NCBI RefSeq assembly: GCF_005518285.1
Contig: NZ_SJDU01000011.1
Coordinates: 1 to 16,418, forward strand
DNA: 16,418 bases
Source: Brachyspira catarrhinii
GTDB taxonomy: Bacteria > Spirochaetota > Brachyspiria > Brachyspirales > Brachyspiraceae
Direction of reading: 5' to 3'
A program made the translations under genes and the position numbers. Of the stretch, positions 6,160-13,129 are shown piece after piece. A model generated the notes under the pieces. It did no database searches and had not been told where the DNA came from. It saw only the letters and a program-made list of their open reading frames with translations. The first letter of the stretch is position 1; each line of letters begins with the position of its first letter.

Positions 6160-6180
6160 TTTTTAAATTTATGATAAAAT
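6153..6180 (+). promoter_or_regulatory. Divergent promoter for the outer-membrane protein gene
   Basis: TTGTCA (6153-6158), a 16-base spacer and TAAAAT (6175-6180) precede the gene at 6225. The -35 overlaps that of the opposite promoter at 6132-6159 by five bases, so both cannot be occupied at once. Confidence 0.6.
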
Positions 6181-6224
6181 GAAAATATATTAATTTTAAA
6201 TTAAAATATCGTAAAATTGATAAA

Positions 6225-7340
6225 ATGAAAATGTTTTTTAGAATAATATTATTGACTTTGCTTTTAAGTTATATGAAAATCTACGCCCAATCGCCTTATA
6301 CCGAAAAAGACCAAAAATTTTTTAAGGCTATGGCAAATCTCTTTTCGCTTGTGGAAATAGAAAGACAAACGGAAAGTTTTATCGATTACGATTATATTCA
6401 TGAAAGTTATAAAAGAGATAATCCTCGCAAAGATTCTTTTTCTTCGAGAGCTTTATACGAATTATCTACAATCGAATTTCACATGAATACTTTAATTGGA
6501 GCAAGTTTGGAAAAAAAACGATTTGCTATGCCCGATATGTATATTTCGCTCGGAAAAAGTTTCCATTACGATTGGATATTTTCCGCGACTCCTTTTGCGA
6601 CTTTATCTGGCAAATTCGATGTTTTTGATAAAAATAAAGCTACGGGAAAAATAGAACTTTACGATGCTGGAATAGAAACTATAACATTAACAAGAATATT
6701 ACTTTCGTTTAGAATGAAAGCTGCAAACGATATTAACGGCTCTACTTTTATGCTTCTTCCTTCCGTTGTCGATTCCGCTACGGAAAATTTTGACGACATT
6801 CCGCATTGGTATTTGCCGAGAGTAAATAACGAAATGGGCTTGAGAGCGGGACTAATAGGACATTATTTTGAAATTTCTTATTCGCAAGGTTTTTCGAGGG
6901 ATTCTTCGCCTCTTGCGGTTTTATTCAAAATAAACGGAGATTTTTTTAAAACTCACATTCTTTATCAGCATGAAAAAAATAATCTATCTCCGCATAATTA
7001 CGGTTATAATAACACTCGCAATATAATTCAATTATCCGCTATGGGAAAATTGCCTTTGCTCGATAAAACGATTTGGATTAATATGTTAGGCGAATATACT
7101 TGGAGACAAAATGACGCTCATTATTTGAGATTAGAGCTTGGCTTGGAGTGGAAAATACTTAATCTTGCGATTCGTCCTTTATTCTATATTGATAATAAAA
7201 CTTCCAAAGATATTTATAACGAAAAAAAAGATTTATTTTGTTTCGAGTATTGCGCTTATCTTAAATTTAATTCTATTTATTTCGGTTTTCAAGGCGCTAC
7301 GGACGGAAGATATTATATTGCATTAAAAGCCTTGTTTTAA
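6225..7340 (+). CDS. Predicted outer-membrane beta-barrel protein
   Basis: This 371-residue protein starts with a Sec signal peptide (residues 1-21; KMFF, a Leu-rich core, then IYA before QS). The mature part alternates short amphipathic strands and polar loops with many aromatic residues. It ends in YYIALKALF, with a C-terminal Phe and alternating hydrophobic residues like the beta-signal of outer-membrane proteins. No transmembrane helix is seen after the signal. It would sit in the outer membrane, but pore, enzyme or adhesion function cannot be told. A second ATG at codon 3 is an alternative start; neither has a clear ribosome binding site. It is followed 26 bases later by trmB, so both may share the promoter at 6153-6180. 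Confidence 0.75.
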   Translation: MKMFFRIILLTLLLSYMKIYAQSPYTEKDQKFFKAMANLFSLVEIERQTESFIDYDYIHESYKRDNPRKDSFSSRALYELSTIEFHMNTLIGASLEKKRFAMPDMYISLGKSFHYDWIFSATPFATLSGKFDVFDKNKATGKIELYDAGIETITLTRILLSFRMKAANDINGSTFMLLPSVVDSATENFDDIPHWYLPRVNNEMGLRAGLIGHYFEISYSQGFSRDSSPLAVLFKINGDFFKTHILYQHEKNNLSPHNYGYNNTRNIIQLSAMGKLPLLDKTIWINMLGEYTWRQNDAHYLRLELGLEWKILNLAIRPLFYIDNKTSKDIYNEKKDLFCFEYCAYLKFNSIYFGFQGATDGRYYIALKALF

Positions 7341-7366
7341 AATTAAAAATAAAAAGGAGAATAATT

Positions 7367-8020
7367 ATTAGAAGTCCAAATATTAACGAAGATATTATAA
7401 ACGAATATATACTTGACGATTTTAATTCAAACGATAATAATATTATAGCATCCGAAATTGAAAAAAGATTACTCGGTTATGAGAAAAAAGATTTGGAGAT
7501 TGGAAGCGGAAACGGAAAATTTATTGTCGAGCTTGCTATTAATAATAAAGACAAATATTTTTTGGGAATAGAATATTCTTATAAAGCTGCGAAAAAAACG
7601 GTATTCAAAGCTTTCAAAAGAAATATAAAAAATCTTACGATAATATTCGGAGAGGCAAATTCTATTATGGAAAAATATTTGATTAATAAATATAAATTCG
7701 ACAATATTTATTTGAATTTTCCAGACCCTTGGCCCAAGAAAAAACATTCGCATAGAAGAATATTCAATAAAGAATTTTTAAATAAAATATATTCTATACT
7801 TAAAGACAACGGAATATTTTATTCGGCAACGGACGATGATAATTACGCTCTTGAAATAATGAATCCTATTTATAAAGAATCCGAAATATTTAAAAACATT
7901 TTGGAAAAAGAATATGCGGAAAAAATTGAAAATTACGGAATCACTTTATACGAAGAGAAAATGCGAGCGGCGGGACATAATATTTATTTTTTCGCTCATA
8001 AGAAAAGCGACATTATATAA
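7367..8020 (+). CDS. trmB: tRNA (guanine-N7)-methyltransferase TrmB, apparent ATT start
   Basis: TrmB methylates G46 of tRNAs with S-adenosylmethionine. The frame shows the cofactor motif LEIGSGNG (about 43-50) and the family signature FPDPWPKKKHSHRR (about 118-131). The first standard start codon in frame, TTG 7493, falls inside the cofactor motif and cannot give a working enzyme. The frame stays open upstream through a coding-like segment (RSPNINEDIINEY) back to a strong AAGGAG (7354-7359). The only codons at the right distance are ATT 7364 and ATT 7367; the latter gives a 7-base gap and 217 residues, normal for the family. ATT is a rare start best known from infC. A changed ATG is an alternative explanation. 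The gene follows the outer-membrane gene by 26 bases. Confidence 0.8.
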   Translation: MRSPNINEDIINEYILDDFNSNDNNIIASEIEKRLLGYEKKDLEIGSGNGKFIVELAINNKDKYFLGIEYSYKAAKKTVFKAFKRNIKNLTIIFGEANSIMEKYLINKYKFDNIYLNFPDPWPKKKHSHRRIFNKEFLNKIYSILKDNGIFYSATDDDNYALEIMNPIYKESEIFKNILEKEYAEKIENYGITLYEEKMRAAGHNIYFFAHKKSDII

Positions 8021-8035
8021 TTTGCGGATTATTTT

Positions 8036-8191
8036 ATGTTTACAAATATATTTAAATATGCGATTATTACTATTTTGTTAATAATATTTATTTTATTTCT
8101 TGTAATATTTTCAATGCTTATTGGAATATTGCCCGCAACGATAATTATATTTATAGAAAAAATATATTCTATTTTGCGTTTATTGTTTTAA
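8036..8191 (+). CDS. Possible 51-residue membrane protein
   Basis: An ATG at 8036 opens a frame of 51 codons that is nearly all hydrophobic (residues about 8-40), with a short amphipathic end (EKIYSILRLLF). It begins 15 bases after trmB and ends inside the convergent gene 8169-8579. The ribosome binding site is poor (GCGGAT). AT-rich DNA readily gives such hydrophobic frames by chance, so it may not be real. Confidence 0.35.
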   Translation: MFTNIFKYAIITILLIIFILFLVIFSMLIGILPATIIIFIEKIYSILRLLF

Positions 8192-8579
8192 CCATATTTA
8201 TTTTATTTCTTCCCAATCTAATAAATATATCGTCAAAATTTGCCTTTTTCTTAAAAATACTAATATTAGGATTAATAATCTTTACAGGAGCATCAAGAGT
8301 ATTGTTTAAACTATTGTCGCATTCTTTCATCATCATATAAACAAAAATATTTTCAGGATATTTTAAATCGACTTCTCCAATTACAAAATTATGTTCTAAA
8401 ATATGCACGTTAGATTTGCCAATAGGTTTTATCAGTAAGAAATCTTTATCTCTATAAGTAAAATTTATTCCCCATTCGATTTCTTTAGCGCTAACATTCA
8501 TCATATTTATGGAATACGCCGAAGTAAAATATAATGTCTTACTTTTCATTTCATTCAAAATTTGATTTAACGATAGCAT
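8169..8579 (-). CDS. Conserved-looking protein of unknown function, 136 residues
   Basis: The start at 8577-8579 follows GGAGG by a short gap. The protein has no signal peptide and no clear membrane helix. Predicted features are an N-terminal helix (LSLNQILNEM), then several beta-like segments (TLYFTSAYSINMM, FTYRDKDFLLIKPIG, HNFVIGEVDLKYPENIFVYMMMKE), an AP-containing loop and a basic end. I do not recognise a family. What is striking is its control: a TTGACA-N17-TATAAT promoter at 8746-8774 and a 160-base leader with a tandem array, built like the distal leader of operon A. Its end overlaps the possible membrane protein 8036-8191 tail to tail. Confidence 0.7.
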   Translation of the reverse strand: MLSLNQILNEMKSKTLYFTSAYSINMMNVSAKEIEWGINFTYRDKDFLLIKPIGKSNVHILEHNFVIGEVDLKYPENIFVYMMMKECDNSLNNTLDAPVKIINPNISIFKKKANFDDIFIRLGRNKINMVKTINAK

Positions 8580-8620
8580 TCAAACCTCCATCTTAATTTA
8601 ATTTTATTAACATAATTCAA

Positions 8621-8643
8621 AACAAATTTTAAAATAATTTGTT
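8621..8643 (-). repeat. Inverted repeat below the GTTGACG array
   Basis: AACAAATT and AATTTGTT are perfect 8-bp arms around 7 bases. The repeat overlaps the first array unit and lies in the leader of the 8169-8579 gene, matching the position of the inverted repeat 3689-3705 in the other leader. Confidence 0.5.
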
Positions 8644-8682
8644 GACGGTTGACGGTTGACGGTTGACGGTTGACGGTTGACG
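8641..8682. repeat. Tandem array, six copies of GTTGACG
   Basis: Six exact 7-bp units are followed by GTCACGAAATTG. On the minus strand each unit contains CGTCA, the same word as the 5-bp array at 3714-3748, and the entry sequence CAATTTCGTGAC differs from the other by one base. It lies in the predicted 5' leader of the 8169-8579 gene. Confidence 0.9.
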
Positions 8683-8745
8683 GTCACGAAATTGAAAATA
8701 ATAAAGTTTTAATATCATATTGATACCGTAATTAATCATAATTAT

Positions 8746-8774
8746 ATTATAATATATTTTTTAATTTTTGTCAA
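8746..8774 (-). promoter_or_regulatory. Consensus promoter for the 136-residue unknown gene
   Basis: The minus strand shows TTGACA (8769-8774), a 17-base spacer and TATAAT (8746-8751), a textbook match. The 11 bases at the -35 (CGCTTGACAAA) also occur at the operon A distal promoter, suggesting the two leaders share an origin. Confidence 0.8.
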
Positions 8775-8805
8775 GCGTTTTTAATAAAAAAAATTAAAAA
8801 TTTAT

Positions 8806-8833
8806 TTGATTTTTTTATTTTAAATGGTATAAT
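8806..8833 (+). promoter_or_regulatory. Promoter for the Fpg-like gene
   Basis: TTGATT (8806-8811), a 16-base spacer and TATAAT (8828-8833) preceded by TGG, which gives an extended -10, lie 46 bases before the start at 8880. It diverges from the promoter at 8746-8774 without overlap. Confidence 0.6.
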
Positions 8834-8879
8834 AAAAGTAAACATAATATAAAAACATTATAATAGGACGATAAATAGA

Positions 8880-9533
8880 ATGAAAGAACTACCATATTTA
8901 ATTAATTTAATAAATTCCATAAAAAGCGAAATTTGTTATTCTTATATCGACAAAATAGTGGCATACGATAAAGATTATTCTGAAATGGAAAATATTAAAG
9001 GACAGAAAATAATAGACATATTAAGATACGGCGGATATATTCATTTTCAATTTTCTCAAGACGCTATGCTAATAGATTTGGGAGCGGAAGGGTCTTTCGT
9101 TCTAACGGAAAATAACTCTTATAAAAATAGTATAATAAAATTGGCGACAGATAGAGGAAATTTATTTGTTGTGGACGATGGAAAAAATAAAGACGATTTT
9201 ACAAAAATTATCCCTATTTGGAAAGATTTCACAAAAATGCCCGAAGTTGGATACGACCCTTTAACGAAACAATTTAATTATAATTTATTCTGTCAGTTGC
9301 TTTTGGAGAATAAAACCACCGTTGAAAAATTAATTACAAATCCTCTCTTAATAAGCGGCATCGGAGAAACTTACGGAGATATGATATTAAAAAGAGCCTC
9401 TATAAATAAAAGAACGAAGACTTCCGAAATAAGTAAAACGAAAGCGCGGGAAATATTTGACGCGATAAAGCAGGTCTTAAGAGAAGCTTCTGGAAATTCC
9501 GAAGAGGAAGAAAGCGATGGTTTGGAAGATTAA
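8880..9533 (+). CDS. Fpg/Nei-family protein lacking key catalytic residues
   Basis: This 217-residue protein aligns by eye with Fpg/Nei DNA glycosylases: KELPYL at the N-terminus (family PELPEVE), ILRYGGYIHFQF (family RRGKYLLL), GYDPLTKQFN (family GPEPL...F), and a helix-two-turn-helix region about 145-205 with LLISGIGETYGDMILKRASI (family GIGNIYADE). However, the catalytic Pro after the start Met is Lys. The Lys of the RRGKY motif is Gly/Tyr, the Asn of GIGN is Glu, and the C-terminal zinc finger is absent, replaced by an acidic tail (EEEESDGLED). It may bind DNA lesions without cutting, or use other chemistry. The start has a modest AGGA upstream. There is no coupled neighbour; repeats follow. 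Confidence 0.7.
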   Translation: MKELPYLINLINSIKSEICYSYIDKIVAYDKDYSEMENIKGQKIIDILRYGGYIHFQFSQDAMLIDLGAEGSFVLTENNSYKNSIIKLATDRGNLFVVDDGKNKDDFTKIIPIWKDFTKMPEVGYDPLTKQFNYNLFCQLLLENKTTVEKLITNPLLISGIGETYGDMILKRASINKRTKTSEISKTKAREIFDAIKQVLREASGNSEEEESDGLED

Positions 9534-9538
9534 AAATC

Positions 9539-9638
9539 CGTCATCGCAGTTTTTACTCAATTATCATTGCAAACATTTTTGACTACTTATAGCGTCTGCT
9601 CGACTTTGTTGCTGTTTTTCCAAATCCTCGTAATGACA
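9539..9638. repeat. Degenerate copy of the GTCATTGCGA palindromic element
   Basis: It begins CGTCATCGCAG and ends TCGTAATGACA (9628-9638), an imperfect version of the ends of the next element, and contains a CGACTTTGTTG word (9601 onward) like the TGACTTTGTCG of that element. It starts 5 bases after the Fpg-like stop codon. It could form a long RNA hairpin. Confidence 0.5.
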
Positions 9639-9666
9639 ACTATTATTTTGGCATTGTTAAAATTTC

Positions 9667-9774
9667 TGTCATTGCGAATGAGACTAAAGTCTGACTTTGT
9701 CGAATGAAGCAATCCAAATTTATATTGATTGTTTCGGCAAGGCTAAAGCCCACAGAGTGAGCCTCGCAATGACA
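9667..9774. repeat. Small palindromic repeat element with 11-bp inverted ends
   Basis: TGTCATTGCGA (9667-9677) and TCGCAATGACA (9764-9774) are perfect inverted ends of a 108-bp element. Inside are AGACTAAAGTCT (9681-9692) and the small palindrome GGCTAAAGCC, plus GAAGCAATCC. It is richer in GC than its flanks and codes for nothing. This style of GTCATTGCGA...GAAGCAATCC repeat is, from memory, common in dispersed non-coding repeats of several bacteria, so a genome-wide family is likely. A third partial match (GTCATTACAA) follows near 9786. The rest of the 9534-9869 gap is AT-rich and leads into the ssb ribosome binding site. Confidence 0.7.
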
Positions 9775-9869
9775 ACCGTTATTTAGTCATTACAAAGGCA
9801 GATTTTTCAAAAAATTTTGTTTAACTATTGCTATAACAAATAATTAAACTAAAATTAAAAGGAGTTATT

Positions 9870-10280
9870 ATGTCTGGAAACGCCAATATAATAGTAATCG
9901 AGGGAAGACTTACGAAAGACCCAAATTTTATGAAAACTAAAAATGGAAAATCGCTGTGTAAATTCGGTATAGCAAACAACAGATATTATTATATCAACGG
10001 AAGTTTGCAAAAAGAAGTTTATTTTTTCGATTTAATAAGCTGGGGATATAATGCCGAAAAAGTCGCGTCCAACTTGAAAAAAGGAAGTCATGTTTTGGTA
10101 AGCGGAGAATTGCGGCAGAATTCTTATTTCACAAAAGAAGGAAATAAAAGAAATTCTATTTATATACTCGCTTTGGAAATTAAAAATTTGAGCAAAAAAT
10201 CGCTGGACAATAACGGCAAGATTGCAAACAATCAAACGGTAGAGAATATTATTGAAGAGAATACGGACCAAGTATTTTAG
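9870..10280 (+). CDS. ssb: Single-stranded DNA-binding protein
   Basis: This 136-residue protein has an OB-fold of SSB type over residues 1-107: IIVIEGRLTKDPNF, GKSLCKFGIANNRYY, YFFDLISWGYNAEKVASNLKKGSHVLVSGELRQNSY and a closing IYILALEIKNL. The C-terminal tail is polar and ends TDQVF, keeping the final acidic residue and Phe of the usual DDIPF tip in weakened form. It binds single-stranded DNA during replication and repair and recruits partners through the tip. The ATG at 9870 has AAAGGAG upstream with 7 bases. Its last 32 bases overlap the end of tmk tail to tail, and there is no co-directional neighbour. Confidence 0.85.
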   Translation: MSGNANIIVIEGRLTKDPNFMKTKNGKSLCKFGIANNRYYYINGSLQKEVYFFDLISWGYNAEKVASNLKKGSHVLVSGELRQNSYFTKEGNKRNSIYILALEIKNLSKKSLDNNGKIANNQTVENIIEENTDQVF

Positions 10281-10860
10281 ATTCTTCTAAAATATTAAAT
10301 AATTCTTCGTCAATGATTTTAATATCTTTGTCGGTGTCTATATGATGAATAAATGATTCGTTAAAGGAATGGAATATTTTATCGACTTTTTTTAAATATG
10401 TTTCGTTTTCAAATCTGTCGGCGATTCCTCTTTTGGATATTATTCTGTTTAGGGCAATATCTATTGGAAGATGAAAAATAAAAACTATATCGGGTTTGAC
10501 AATAAAATCTTTATGCATATTTATTATTCGATTAATATCTATTCCTTTAGCTCCTTGATAGGCGATTGAAGAATAAAAATATCTGTCTAAAATAATAAAA
10601 TATCCTTCCTCTATAGCGGGCTTTATCATGCATTCTATATGTTCTTTTCTGTCTTCGATAAATAAAAATAATTCTTCTTCGGCGTCCAAATTTTCTTTCA
10701 TCATGCTTTCTCTTAATTTAGCTCCGTAACGCGAATGAGTAGGCTCGAAAGTATAAATGGATTTTATATTTATAGAATTTAATTTTTCGGTAAGATTTTT
10801 TGCGCAGGTAGATTTGCCCGAACCGTCAATTCCTTCTATAACTATCAATTTGCCTTTCAT
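10249..10860 (-). CDS. tmk: Thymidylate kinase
   Basis: This 203-residue protein starts MKGKLIVIEG with the P-loop GIDGSGKST (10-18). It has FEPT at 38-41, LDRYFYSSIAYQGAKG at about 91-106 (the Asp-Arg-Tyr motif) and a lid region near ISKRGIADRF. It phosphorylates dTMP to dTDP with ATP for DNA synthesis. Length is normal for the family. The start at 10858-10860 has AGGA upstream. It lies 25 bases below mraY and is probably in the same transcript, and its end overlaps ssb convergently. Confidence 0.9.
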   Translation of the reverse strand: MKGKLIVIEGIDGSGKSTCAKNLTEKLNSINIKSIYTFEPTHSRYGAKLRESMMKENLDAEEELFLFIEDRKEHIECMIKPAIEEGYFIILDRYFYSSIAYQGAKGIDINRIINMHKDFIVKPDIVFIFHLPIDIALNRIISKRGIADRFENETYLKKVDKIFHSFNESFIHHIDTDKDIKIIDEELFNILEESKILGPYSLQ

Positions 10861-10885
10861 TTATTTTCCTAAATTATATTATTCT

Positions 10886-12034
10886 TTATCTTATTTTCAA
10901 AGTCGCTATTCCGATTATCGCGGCGATTATTCCGAGTATATAAAATCTAAAAACAACTTGAGTTTCTTTCCATCCCGATTTTTCAAAATGATGATGCAAA
11001 GGCGCCATTTTAAAAATTCTCTTTTTAAACATTTTATAATAAAATACTTGCAAGACTACGCTGAAAGCTTCGGCGACATAAACCGCTCCGATAATAATCA
11101 AAAGTAATTCATGTTTGATAAATAAGGCAATTATTCCCAAAACTCCGCCGAGAGACAAACTTCCTACATCTCCCATAAACACTTGAGCGGGATGAGCGTT
11201 GAACCATAAAAATCCGAGTCCCGCTCCGATTAAAGCTCCGACAAAAACCGTAACCTCGCCCGCGTCCGATATGAATGGAATTTTTAAATAAGTAGCTACG
11301 AAAGAGTTTCCCGATACATAACATAAAACCGCCAAAGCCACCGACATTATTATTAAAAGTCCAATCGCAAGTCCGTCCAAACCATCAGTTAAATTTACCG
11401 CGTTACTCATACTAACGACTACAAAAATTGCAAAAGGAATATAAAAAATTTTTAAGTCTATATAAAAGGTGTCTAAAAATGGCAAAAATAAAGTAGAAGA
11501 AGGAACTTGAGCGACTTTCACCGTTTCAAAAACTCCCGCCGATTGATTTAACTCGAACGACATTAAAAAGGTGGATTTGTCGAAATAATATAAATAAATT
11601 CCGATTATCGCTCCGACAAAAACTTGAAAGAATATTTTATATTTTCCCGCGAGTCCTTTCGAGTTTTTATATTTTATTTTCAAAAAATCGTCCAAAAATC
11701 CAGCTATTGAAAGTATTATTAATGAAACCGTTAAAAGTATTATTTTTATATTGTCTAATTTTCCCCATAATAAAACGCTTATCAATATGCTTCCTATTAT
11801 AAATAAACCGCCCATTGTCGGAGTTCCCGTTTTTGCCAAATGACTTTCGGGTCCGTCTTCTCTTACAATCTGCCCGAAATTTAATTTTTTTAATTGTTCT
11901 ATTATATTTGGAGCGAACATAAAAACCAAAATTAAAGCGGTGGCAACGGCTCCCGCGGTTCTGAAAGTAATGTATCTGAATATATTGAATCCGAAAAAAA
12001 TCTCTCTTAAAGGATAAAAAATTTGATAAAGCAT
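10886..12034 (-). CDS. mraY: Phospho-N-acetylmuramoyl-pentapeptide-transferase
   Basis: MraY makes lipid I at the cytoplasmic membrane by moving phospho-MurNAc-pentapeptide to undecaprenyl phosphate. The 382-residue protein is polytopic (about ten helices) and has the family marks: GTPTMGG (70-76), FLDD (113-116), NAVNLTDGLDGLA (211-223), FMGDVGSLSLGG (286-297) and PLHHHFEKSGW (345-355). The catalytic Asp residues of these motifs are present. The start at 12032-12034 has only AAAAGG far upstream, a weak site. It stands apart from other mur/fts genes, with tmk following. Its likely promoter is at 12141-12168. Confidence 0.95.
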   Translation of the reverse strand: MLYQIFYPLREIFFGFNIFRYITFRTAGAVATALILVFMFAPNIIEQLKKLNFGQIVREDGPESHLAKTGTPTMGGLFIIGSILISVLLWGKLDNIKIILLTVSLIILSIAGFLDDFLKIKYKNSKGLAGKYKIFFQVFVGAIIGIYLYYFDKSTFLMSFELNQSAGVFETVKVAQVPSSTLFLPFLDTFYIDLKIFYIPFAIFVVVSMSNAVNLTDGLDGLAIGLLIIMSVALAVLCYVSGNSFVATYLKIPFISDAGEVTVFVGALIGAGLGFLWFNAHPAQVFMGDVGSLSLGGVLGIIALFIKHELLLIIIGAVYVAEAFSVVLQVFYYKMFKKRIFKMAPLHHHFEKSGWKETQVVFRFYILGIIAAIIGIATLKIR

Positions 12035-12140
12035 ATTATAAAAACCTTTTCTGCTTATTTAAAATATTTAAAAATCTATTTCAAATCGAAAATATTATTA
12101 AAAATATAAGCGTTAAAACAATTTTAAAATTATTTTATAT

Positions 12141-12168
12141 ATACTATTACATATTTATTTTTTGTCAA
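12141..12168 (-). promoter_or_regulatory. Likely promoter for mraY-tmk
   Basis: The minus strand shows TTGACA (12163-12168), a 16-base spacer and TAGTAT (12141-12146). It is 107 bases before mraY and just below the end of the broken sigma gene. The -10 is imperfect; shifted alternatives such as TATATA with a longer spacer exist. Confidence 0.5.
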
Positions 12169-12182
12169 TTAAAATTTGATTT

Positions 12183-12950
12183 TTATAAATTAATTTCGCA
12201 TATTTTATTTTTTATATTTTCTCTTAAATAATTTATGGCTTTTTTACGAAGTTTAGTTACTTCGATTTTTGACAATCCCATTTTTTCGCTTATTTATTTT
12301 AATGTGAGATTATCCAAATAATATAGTATCAATACTTCTTGCTCTTTTTGAGGCAATTTTTTCAAAGCATTTATAATCGCCAAATATTCAGTATTTGTTT
12401 TATCGCTTGGTTTTGAAATAGACTTATTTTCTATAATTTTTAAATCTTCTATAGCTTTCGTAAGAAGTTGATGGACTTCGTTTCTTGATATATCCATTTT
12501 TTCGGCTATTTCTTTAAAAGTTAAACCTTCATGATAATATAATATCAATATTTTACTTTCTTCATCTAAAAGCGTTTTTGCATCGTTTAGAAAACGGCTT
12601 TTTGGATAACAAAAATAATTTATTCTTGTGGCTTCGTCATATATAGCTCTTTGTATTATCACAAAGGCGTAGGATTTAAATTTTACATCTTTATCGTGAG
12701 AATATTTATCTATCGCTTCCAAAAGTCCCGAATAACCTAAACATACCAAATCCTCATAATCCAAACCCTTAAAGCGTCCTTTCCCAATATTTGATTTAAG
12801 TTCATTAGCCACAACTTCCAACAAATATTTGTATTTAATAATCAAAGCTTCTTTTATTTGCGGAGATAAAGTTTTTTTATATTCAATCCAATATTCTTTT
12901 TCGTTTTCGTCAGTAATCATAGGCAAATCGTCTTTATTATTATTTTTCAT
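12183..12950 (-). pseudogene. FliA/WhiG-like sigma factor interrupted by a TAA codon
   Basis: The start at 12948-12950 has GGAG upstream. Residues 17-110 resemble region 2 of FliA/WhiG sigma factors (EYWIEYKKTLSP, LLEVVANEL, YEDLVCLGYSGLLEAIDKY, FKSYAFVIIQRAIYDE). Region 3 carries an HTH-like LTFKEIAEKMDISRNEVHQLL, and region 4 begins ALKKLPQKEQEVLILYY. Translation stops at TAA 12294-12296, codon 219, in the middle of the region 4 HTH. The same frame then continues for 36 sensible codons (ISEKMGLSKIEVTKLRKKAINYLREN...) to TAA 12183-12185. The stop replaces the Glu expected in LTLKEI, a single GAA-to-TAA change. The 218-residue product lacks the -35-binding helix, so it is probably inactive or altered. 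It shares an operator with operon A. Confidence 0.8.
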
Positions 12951-12993
12951 TTTATTTTCTCCAATTTTAATAAAAATTATTTTTTATATATTA

Positions 12994-13032
12994 ATTATAA
13001 CATATAACTAGTATCACACACAGATACTTGTT
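12994..13032 (-). promoter_or_regulatory. Palindromic operator and -10 box upstream of the sigma-like gene
   Basis: AACTAGTATCA (13006-13016) and AGATACTTGTT (13022-13032) are 11-bp arms with two mismatched positions around CACAC. TATAAT (12994-12999, minus strand) lies six bases downstream, followed by TTAAT. The arrangement and most bases match the site at 3490-3528. The gene starts 44 bases below the -10. Confidence 0.7.
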
Positions 13033-13060
13033 TTTAGTAATATAATTTTTGAATTTTGAA

Positions 13061-13129
13061 TTATTTTCTCATAAATTTTTTATACCACAAAGCTAATTCT
13101 TCATCGTTTAATAATCTTTTAAAATTAAT
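13061..13129 (-). pseudogene. Probable frameshifted C-terminus of the leucine-rich-repeat gene
   Basis: Just beyond the LRR stop codon, in another frame, 22 codons read NFKRLLNDEELALWYKKFMRK and then stop at 13061-13063. At the junction the DNA has AATT twice in a row. Removing one copy fuses the LRR frame (HIRV) directly to NFKRLL. This suggests a 4-bp duplication cut about 20 residues off the protein. There is no start codon or ribosome binding site of its own. Confidence 0.45.

Noticed and set aside
7493..8020. trmB starting at TTG 7493
   Set aside because: This start would fall inside the cofactor motif, has no ribosome binding site at proper distance, and ignores the coding-like segment and strong AAGGAG upstream.
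12294..12296. Programmed stop-codon read-through in the sigma-like gene
   Set aside because: TAA is the least leaky stop and no recoding structure is evident; simple mutation explains it. Kept as a check, not a claim.
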